Assembly: GCA_027483895.1 (NCBI GenBank)
Contig: JAIXTP010000011.1
Location: 90,161-154,160 of the forward strand
Origin: Hyphomicrobiales bacterium
GTDB lineage: Bacteria > Pseudomonadota > Alphaproteobacteria > Rhizobiales > Beijerinckiaceae
Reading direction: 5' to 3'
Length of the DNA: 64,000 bases
Part shown: positions 59,742 to 64,000 of the stretch, piece after piece
Layout: each line of letters opens with the position of its first letter
How positions within the stretch are numbered: position 1 is the first letter of the stretch
The notes under the pieces: model-generated
Database searches by the model: none
Told to the model about the DNA's origin: nothing
Seen by the model: the letters and a program-made list of their open reading frames with translations, nothing else
Made by a program: the position numbers and the translations under genes

Positions 59742-60827
59742 ATGGGCGCGGGCAAGGCGGGCGAATGCCGGATCGAGAACGAGGCGCTGCGGACCGTCGT
59801 CCGCCGGATCTTCGCCGCCGCGGGCTCGAGCGAACGCGAATGCGGGCTCGTCGCCGAGCATCTCGTCGAGGCCAATCTCAGGGGCCACGATTCCCACGGC
59901 GTGGGCATGCTGCCCGCCTATATCGCCAATGCGCTGACGGGCGAGTGCCGGCTCAACGCGGCGCCGACGGTCGTCACCGATCTCGGCGCGCTGATGGTGG
60001 TCGAGGCCGATCGGGGGCTCGGCCAGACCATTGCGCACGACGCGGTGGCAATGGCCGTCGCGAAGGCGAAGACGCAGGGCGCCTGCATCATGGCGCTGCG
60101 CAACAGCCATCATATCGGCCGCATCGGCCATTGGTCCGAGCAATGCGTGCGGGCGGGGCTCGTCTCGATCCATTTCGTCAACGTGATTTCGACGCCCGCG
60201 GTGGCGCCCTTCGGCGGTCGCGGGGCGCGGGTCGGCACCAATCCGATCTCGATCGGCCTGCCGCGGCCCGGTCGTGATCCCTTCGTCGTGGATTTCGCGA
60301 CGAGCCGGCTCGCCGTGGGCAAGGTCCGCGTGGCCTACAACAAGGGCGTCGACCTCCCCGAAGGCGTTCTGCTGGACGGCGCAGGGGAGCCGACGACCGA
60401 CCCGGCCGCGCTCTTCGAAGAGCCTCTCGGCGCGCTCCGCACCTTCGGCGAGCACAAGGGCTGGGCGCTCTCCTTCGCCTGCGATCTGCTGGCCGGCGCG
60501 CTTGCGGGAGGCGCCACGCAAAAGGGGCCGAAGAACCGCGACGCGATCATCAACAACATGTTCTCGATCGTGGTTTCGCCGGAGGCGATGGGCACCTCGG
60601 CGGCTTATGCCCGCGAGATCGAGGCCTATGCGGAATGGGTCACCGCGCCGCCGGCGGGCCGAGAACCCTCCGTTCTGCTGCCCGGCGAACCCGAGCGCGC
60701 GACGCGGGCGGACCGGCTCGCGAACAAGGTCCCGGTCGATACGAATACTTGGGAGCAGATCCTGGCCGCAGGCGAGTCCGTAGGCGTCGCACGGGCGGAA
60801 ACGGGCCGGATCGCCGGGCTCGCGTGA
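59742..60827 (+). CDS. Ldh2-family (malate/L-lactate/hydroxycarboxylate) dehydrogenase
   Basis: 361 residues of the NAD(P)-binding Ldh2 fold. Key parts are N-L-R-G-H-D-S-H-G (active-site histidine), A-L-R-N-S-H-H-I-G-R, G-T-N-P-I-S-I-G-L-P, D-F-A-T-S and F-G-E-H-K-G-W-A-L with the catalytic region. Nearest well-known type is the YbiC/hydroxycarboxylate group; substrate is not fixed by sequence. GAGGAG precedes the ATG. It ends next to the convergent cysA stop. Confidence 0.9.
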   Translation: MGAGKAGECRIENEALRTVVRRIFAAAGSSERECGLVAEHLVEANLRGHDSHGVGMLPAYIANALTGECRLNAAPTVVTDLGALMVVEADRGLGQTIAHDAVAMAVAKAKTQGACIMALRNSHHIGRIGHWSEQCVRAGLVSIHFVNVISTPAVAPFGGRGARVGTNPISIGLPRPGRDPFVVDFATSRLAVGKVRVAYNKGVDLPEGVLLDGAGEPTTDPAALFEEPLGALRTFGEHKGWALSFACDLLAGALAGGATQKGPKNRDAIINNMFSIVVSPEAMGTSAAYAREIEAYAEWVTAPPAGREPSVLLPGEPERATRADRLANKVPVDTNTWEQILAAGESVGVARAETGRIAGLA

Positions 60828-61871
60828 TCAGTCGCCCGAAAAGACGCGGCCGCGGAGGATGCGGACGGGTCGCTCCTCGCCGGGCCGCACGCTGAGCGCC
60901 GCGGGCGCGTCGATCTCGAACACGGCGTCCTGCTCGTCGGAGAGCCTGATCTCGGCCCGGCGCGTCGGGCCGCTGCGCCTGACGGAGATGATGCGCGCGG
61001 GCAAGGCATCGGGGGCATAGGCGGCGAATTCGACGTCCTGCGGGCGGAGATGGAGCTGCGCCGGCCCTTCCCCCATGTCCTCGGGCGAGAGCAGGATCGG
61101 CCGGCCCGCCAGCCAGACCTTGCCGCCGGCGACCTTCACCGCGAGCGCGTGGCTCTCGCCGATGAAGCGGAACACGAATGGCGTGCCCGGCCGGTCATAG
61201 ACCTCGTCGGGCGTGCCGACCTGCTCGATCCTTCCCTTGTTGAGCACCGCGACGCGGTCGGCGAGTTCGAGCGCCTCGTCCTGATCATGCGTCACGAAGA
61301 CCGTCGTGTGGCCCGTGCGGTCGTGGATCTCGCGCAGCCAGCGCCTGAGATCCTTGCGGACCTTGGCATCGAGCGCGCCGAACGGTTCGTCGAGCAGCAG
61401 CACGCGGGGTTCGACGGCAAGCGCACGGGCGAGCGCGACGCGCTGCCGCTGGCCGCCCGAGAGCTGCGCGGGATAGCGGTCTTCGAGACCGGAGAGCTGC
61501 ACGAGATCGAGCAGTTCGAGGCACCGCCGCCGGATCTCGCCCGCGGGCGGGCGGCGGGCGGAGTCCCTTACCGACAGGCCGAAGCCGATATTGTCGAGCA
61601 CGGTCATGTGCCGGAACAGCGCATAATGCTGGAAGACGAAACCGACCTTACGATGCTGGACCGGGGTGAAGGACGCGTCTTCGTCGCCGAAGAAGACCTG
61701 ACCCGAATTGGGGATCTCGAGGCCCGCGATGACGCGCAGAAGCGTCGTCTTGCCCGAACCGGAGGGGCCGAGAAGCGCGATCAGTTCGCCCGAGGCGATG
61801 TCGAGCGAGACGCCTTCGAGGGCGGCGGTCCGTCCGTAATCCTTCACGATGTTGCGAACGCGGATGTCCAT
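60828..61871 (-). CDS. cysA: Sulfate/thiosulfate ABC transporter ATPase CysA
   Basis: 347 residues. Walker [11 protein letters not shown] loop with FVFQHYALF (the 'FQ' glutamine), signature LSGGQRQR and Walker [14 protein letters not shown] loop THDQ. The C-terminal regulatory domain (about 240-347) has LHLRPQDVE, normal for CysA. It lies behind cysT and cysW. Confidence 0.93.
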   Translation of the reverse strand: MDIRVRNIVKDYGRTAALEGVSLDIASGELIALLGPSGSGKTTLLRVIAGLEIPNSGQVFFGDEDASFTPVQHRKVGFVFQHYALFRHMTVLDNIGFGLSVRDSARRPPAGEIRRRCLELLDLVQLSGLEDRYPAQLSGGQRQRVALARALAVEPRVLLLDEPFGALDAKVRKDLRRWLREIHDRTGHTTVFVTHDQDEALELADRVAVLNKGRIEQVGTPDEVYDRPGTPFVFRFIGESHALAVKVAGGKVWLAGRPILLSPEDMGEGPAQLHLRPQDVEFAAYAPDALPARIISVRRSGPTRRAEIRLSDEQDAVFEIDAPAALSVRPGEERPVRILRGRVFSGD

Positions 61872-61879
61872 CGGATCCC

Positions 61880-62803
61880 TCAGCGGCGGTGGGTGCCCGC
61901 GATCTCGTCGGCATAACGCCATTCGAGCAGCGACTTCAGGGCGAGCGTGACGAGGGCGAGGCCGGCCAGAAGCGAGGCCACGGCGAAGGCGGCGGTGGCG
62001 TTGTACTCGTTGTAGAGCACCTCGACCTGCAGCGGCATGGTGTTGGTGAGCCCCCGGATATGGCCGGAAACGACCGAGACCGCGCCGAATTCGCCCATCG
62101 CCCGCGCATTGCACAGGAGCACGCCGTAGAGCAGGCCCCAGCGGATATTGGGCAAGGTGATGCGCAGGAAGGTTCGGAAGCCGCCCGCGCCCAGAGAAAG
62201 CGCCGCTTCCTCGTCCGTCGTGCCCTGATCCTCCATCAGCGGGATCAGCTCGCGCGCGATGAAGGGAAGCGTCACGAAGATCGTCGCCAGCACGATGCCC
62301 GGCACGGCGAAGATCACCTCGATGCCGTAGGCCTGCAGCGTCGGCCCGAGCAGCCCCTGCGCGCCGAACAGCAGCACATAGACGAGCCCCGCCACCACGG
62401 GCGAGACCGAGAAGGGCAGGTCGATGAGGCTGACGAGCAGGCTCTTGCCGGGGAATTCGAATTTCGCGATGCACCACGCCGCCGCGATGCCGAAGACGAC
62501 GTTCACGGGAACCGCGATCGCCGCGACGGTGAGCGTCAGCCGCACGGCGGCCCGCGCGTCCTCTTCCCGCAGCGCTTCGAGGAAGGCGGCGGCACCCTTG
62601 CCGAAGGCCTCGATGAAGACGACGGCGAGCGGAAGCACGAGGAACAGCGCGAGGAAAAAGACCGCGAGCGCGATGGCGGCGGCGCGGAAGAGCGGCGGAT
62701 CCTCCGTCGGAGCCCGCAGCCGCTTGCGCGCGCGGATGTCGGGGGCGGCCGCCGGCTTCGTCGCGGAGGGCGGCAGGAGCGCCGCGGGCATGCTATCGGG
62801 CAT
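61880..62803 (-). CDS. cysW: Sulfate ABC transporter permease CysW
   Basis: 307 residues with six membrane segments and the EAA loop ([16 protein letters not shown]). A Pro/Ala-rich N-terminal tail of about 35 residues is extra. E-F-P-G-K-S-L-L and the [11 protein letters not shown] segment are typical of CysW. Its start lies in the 3' end of cysT (11-base overlap). Confidence 0.93.
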   Translation of the reverse strand: MPDSMPAALLPPSATKPAAAPDIRARKRLRAPTEDPPLFRAAAIALAVFFLALFLVLPLAVVFIEAFGKGAAAFLEALREEDARAAVRLTLTVAAIAVPVNVVFGIAAAWCIAKFEFPGKSLLVSLIDLPFSVSPVVAGLVYVLLFGAQGLLGPTLQAYGIEVIFAVPGIVLATIFVTLPFIARELIPLMEDQGTTDEEAALSLGAGGFRTFLRITLPNIRWGLLYGVLLCNARAMGEFGAVSVVSGHIRGLTNTMPLQVEVLYNEYNATAAFAVASLLAGLALVTLALKSLLEWRYADEIAGTHRR

Positions 62804-63620
62804 GGCCGAATCTCCGGCGCGACCATGATCCGAGGGCGTTGAGCCCGAGCAGGATCACGAAGGAAACGGTCAACATCGCCAGCGCGATCGCCGTCGCGCC
62901 CTCGAAGTCGTATTCTTCGAGCTTCACCACGATGAGCAGCGGCGCGATCTCCGACACGAAGGGGATGTTGCCCGCGATGAAGATGACGGAGCCGTATTCG
63001 CCGACGCCGCGCGCAAAGGCCATGGCCGAGCCCGCGATCACCGCCGGCACGAGCGCGGGCAGCACGACCCGCAGAATGGTACGGATCCGACCTGCACCGA
63101 GCGTCGCCGCGGCCTCTTCGACGTCCTGCTGCGCTTCGGCCAATACCGGCTGCACCGTGCGGACGACGAAGGGCAGCCCGACGAAGACGAGCGCGATGAA
63201 GATGCCGACCGGCGTGAAGGCGATCCTGACCTCGAAGGGCGCCGCCAAAGCGCCGATCCAGCCGTTCGGCGCGTAGAGCGCCGCGAGCGCGATGCCCGCG
63301 ACCGCGGTCGGCAGGGCGAAGGGCAGGTCGACCGCGGCGTCGAGCAGGCGCCGGCCCGGGAATTCGTAGCGGACGAGAACCCAGGCGGTGAGCGTTCCGA
63401 AGACGGCATTGACGGCCGCGGCCGCGAGCGAAAGCCCGAAGCTCGTCCGCAGCGCGGCGAGCACGCGCGGCTCCGTCACGAGATCCCAGACGCCCGACCA
63501 GCCGAGCGAGGCGGCCCGCAACACGAGCGCGGCGAGCGGGAGCAGAACCAGAAGGCCGAGCAGCAGGAGCGTGATTCCGGCCGCGGGCACGAAGCCCGGG
63601 ATGACGCTTCTGATCCGCAT
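62793..63620 (-). CDS. cysT: Sulfate ABC transporter permease CysT (CysU)
   Basis: 275 residues from the ATG at 63620 with six membrane segments, E-F-P-G-R-R-L-L and the EAA loop ([16 protein letters not shown]). [16 protein letters not shown] is typical of CysT. No binding-protein gene (sbp/cysP) precedes it here, although it usually heads such operons. A longer open frame upstream (to 63884) has no support. Confidence 0.93.
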   Translation of the reverse strand: MRIRSVIPGFVPAAGITLLLLGLLVLLPLAALVLRAASLGWSGVWDLVTEPRVLAALRTSFGLSLAAAAVNAVFGTLTAWVLVRYEFPGRRLLDAAVDLPFALPTAVAGIALAALYAPNGWIGALAAPFEVRIAFTPVGIFIALVFVGLPFVVRTVQPVLAEAQQDVEEAAATLGAGRIRTILRVVLPALVPAVIAGSAMAFARGVGEYGSVIFIAGNIPFVSEIAPLLIVVKLEEYDFEGATAIALAMLTVSFVILLGLNALGSWSRRRFGHAR

Positions 63621-63882
63621 CAGGCGACCGCGACGGGGGACATGATCGATCGTGCAAGAACGCGCATGACGCCGGTCTCCCGCGGGTTGAACGGAACGCA
63701 TCAGGAATGTGGTCGCGCCGAAATACGGCATCAAGCCGGATCGGGATACCTTCCGTAAGGTCAATCTTTTTTCGTGCCGGTCAAGATCGTTGTTCGGTTG
63801 ACAAGCCGGCGGCCGGTCGGCTGCTCTTGCGCCCGCGGCCGAGCCGAGGACGACGCCTGCGCCGCGATCCGGAAGGCTTTTC
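63621..63882. other. Intergenic region between cysT and the malonyl-CoA synthetase gene
   Basis: 262 bases between two divergent genes. It must hold promoters for both. On the minus strand a TTGACC at about 63761-63766 and on the plus strand a TTGACA at about 63798-63803 are the only -35-like boxes I see; matching -10 boxes are weak. A solo sbp gene or regulator is not present. Confidence 0.5.
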
Positions 63883-64000
63883 ATGGCGAATCATCTCTTC
63901 GACCTCATCCTCGGGCGAGCCCCCGACGCGGCGCGGACGCTGATCGAGACGGCTGCGGGCGAGCGACTGAGCTACGGCGACGTCTTCGAGCGTGCCGCGC
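63883..64000 (+). CDS. Malonyl-CoA synthetase (MatB-like), N-terminal fragment
   Basis: From the ATG at 63883 (GGAAGG upstream) 39 codons are readable: M-A-N-H-L-F-D-L-I-L-G-R-A-P and then L-I-E-T-A-A-G-E-R-L-S-Y-G-D-V-F. This is the N-terminus typical of malonate-CoA ligases of Rhizobiales (MANHLFDxI...ISYGDL). The catalytic part is outside the window, so other acyl-CoA ligases remain possible. Confidence 0.7.
   Translation, partial: MANHLFDLILGRAPDAARTLIETAAGERLSYGDVFERAA

Noticed and set aside
55879..59937. 1352-codon plus-strand frame overlapping the hybrid kinase in another frame
   Set aside because: The +1-shifted frame is Arg/Ala-rich nonsense; the frame starting at 56150 has complete kinase and receiver motifs.
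62793..63884. Longer cysT product starting upstream of 63620
   Set aside because: The extra 88 residues have no membrane or signal character and no ribosome site; the 275-residue form has the family length.
1..64000. tRNA, rRNA, CRISPR array, prophage or transposase genes
   Set aside because: I looked for TTCGAATC-type T-arms, regular direct repeats with spacers and transposase motifs and found none that hold up; the only mobile-type DNA is the palindromic repeats and the toxin-antitoxin pair.

Overview
The window is GC-rich and densely coded, and looks like the chromosome of an alphaproteobacterium, most likely of the order Hyphomicrobiales (Rhizobiales). The pointers are the block order cytochrome c (cycM type) / kdsB / pheA, the cluster fixL-fixJ-receiver-fixK, the hsp20-DUF1150 pair behind a textbook alphaproteobacterial RpoH promoter, a cysTWA operon, a dnaX-ebfC-recR block with an SRP RNA gene beside it, and dispersed palindromic repeats. 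I cannot name the genus.

Layout. (1) 1-16 kb is an export-apparatus/basal-body operon on the minus strand in the unbroken order fleT-like, fliE F G H I J K L M N O P Q R, flhB, then a small four-cysteine protein running off the left edge. Two sigma-54 activators flank its start: one (12936-14114) has no DNA-binding helix-turn-helix, the other (14384-15586) has one but no receiver. Matching sigma-54 promoters (CGGCACG-N4-TTGC) lie before the fleT-like gene and before a hook-type protein. fliS, motA and motB follow. This resembles the Fla1-type flagellar system of Rhodobacter sphaeroides more than the usual rhizobial arrangement. (2) 19-29 kb: infC with an AUU start, a glycosyltransferase, an alpha/beta hydrolase, an operon of three single-domain signalling proteins (two cNMP-binding-like, one receiver), gamma-glutamyltransferase, membrane cytochrome c, kdsB, pheA, a winged-helix regulator and nudC.

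(3) 29-39 kb: the yejABEF peptide importer, with a PIN-type toxin-antitoxin pair inside it between yejE and yejF and a palindromic repeat between yejA and yejB; then recR, ebfC, dnaX and the SRP RNA gene. (4) 39-44 kb: deoB, a upp gene broken by a one-base deletion, DUF1150 and hsp20, a 2-keto-3-deoxygluconate kinase, and a solo zinc-type binding protein behind a Zur-like box. (5) 44.2-46.5 kb: a tightly coupled three-gene operon of a 77-residue Gly/His/Arg-rich peptide with a twin-arginine-like leader, an HPr-kinase-like protein and a family-5 nucleotidyltransferase. This is the best candidate in the window for an undescribed peptide-modification system. (6) 46.5-64 kb: M3 oligopeptidase, phasin, small lipoprotein, AbrB-type membrane protein, the FixLJ-K oxygen-sensing cascade with FNR/FixK boxes, aminotransferase, mscL, a symporter-fused hybrid histidine kinase, an Ldh2-family dehydrogenase, cysTWA, and the start of a malonyl-CoA synthetase gene at the right edge.

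Much of the DNA strand opposite real genes is open over long stretches because of high GC at third codon positions; those frames were treated as shadows.
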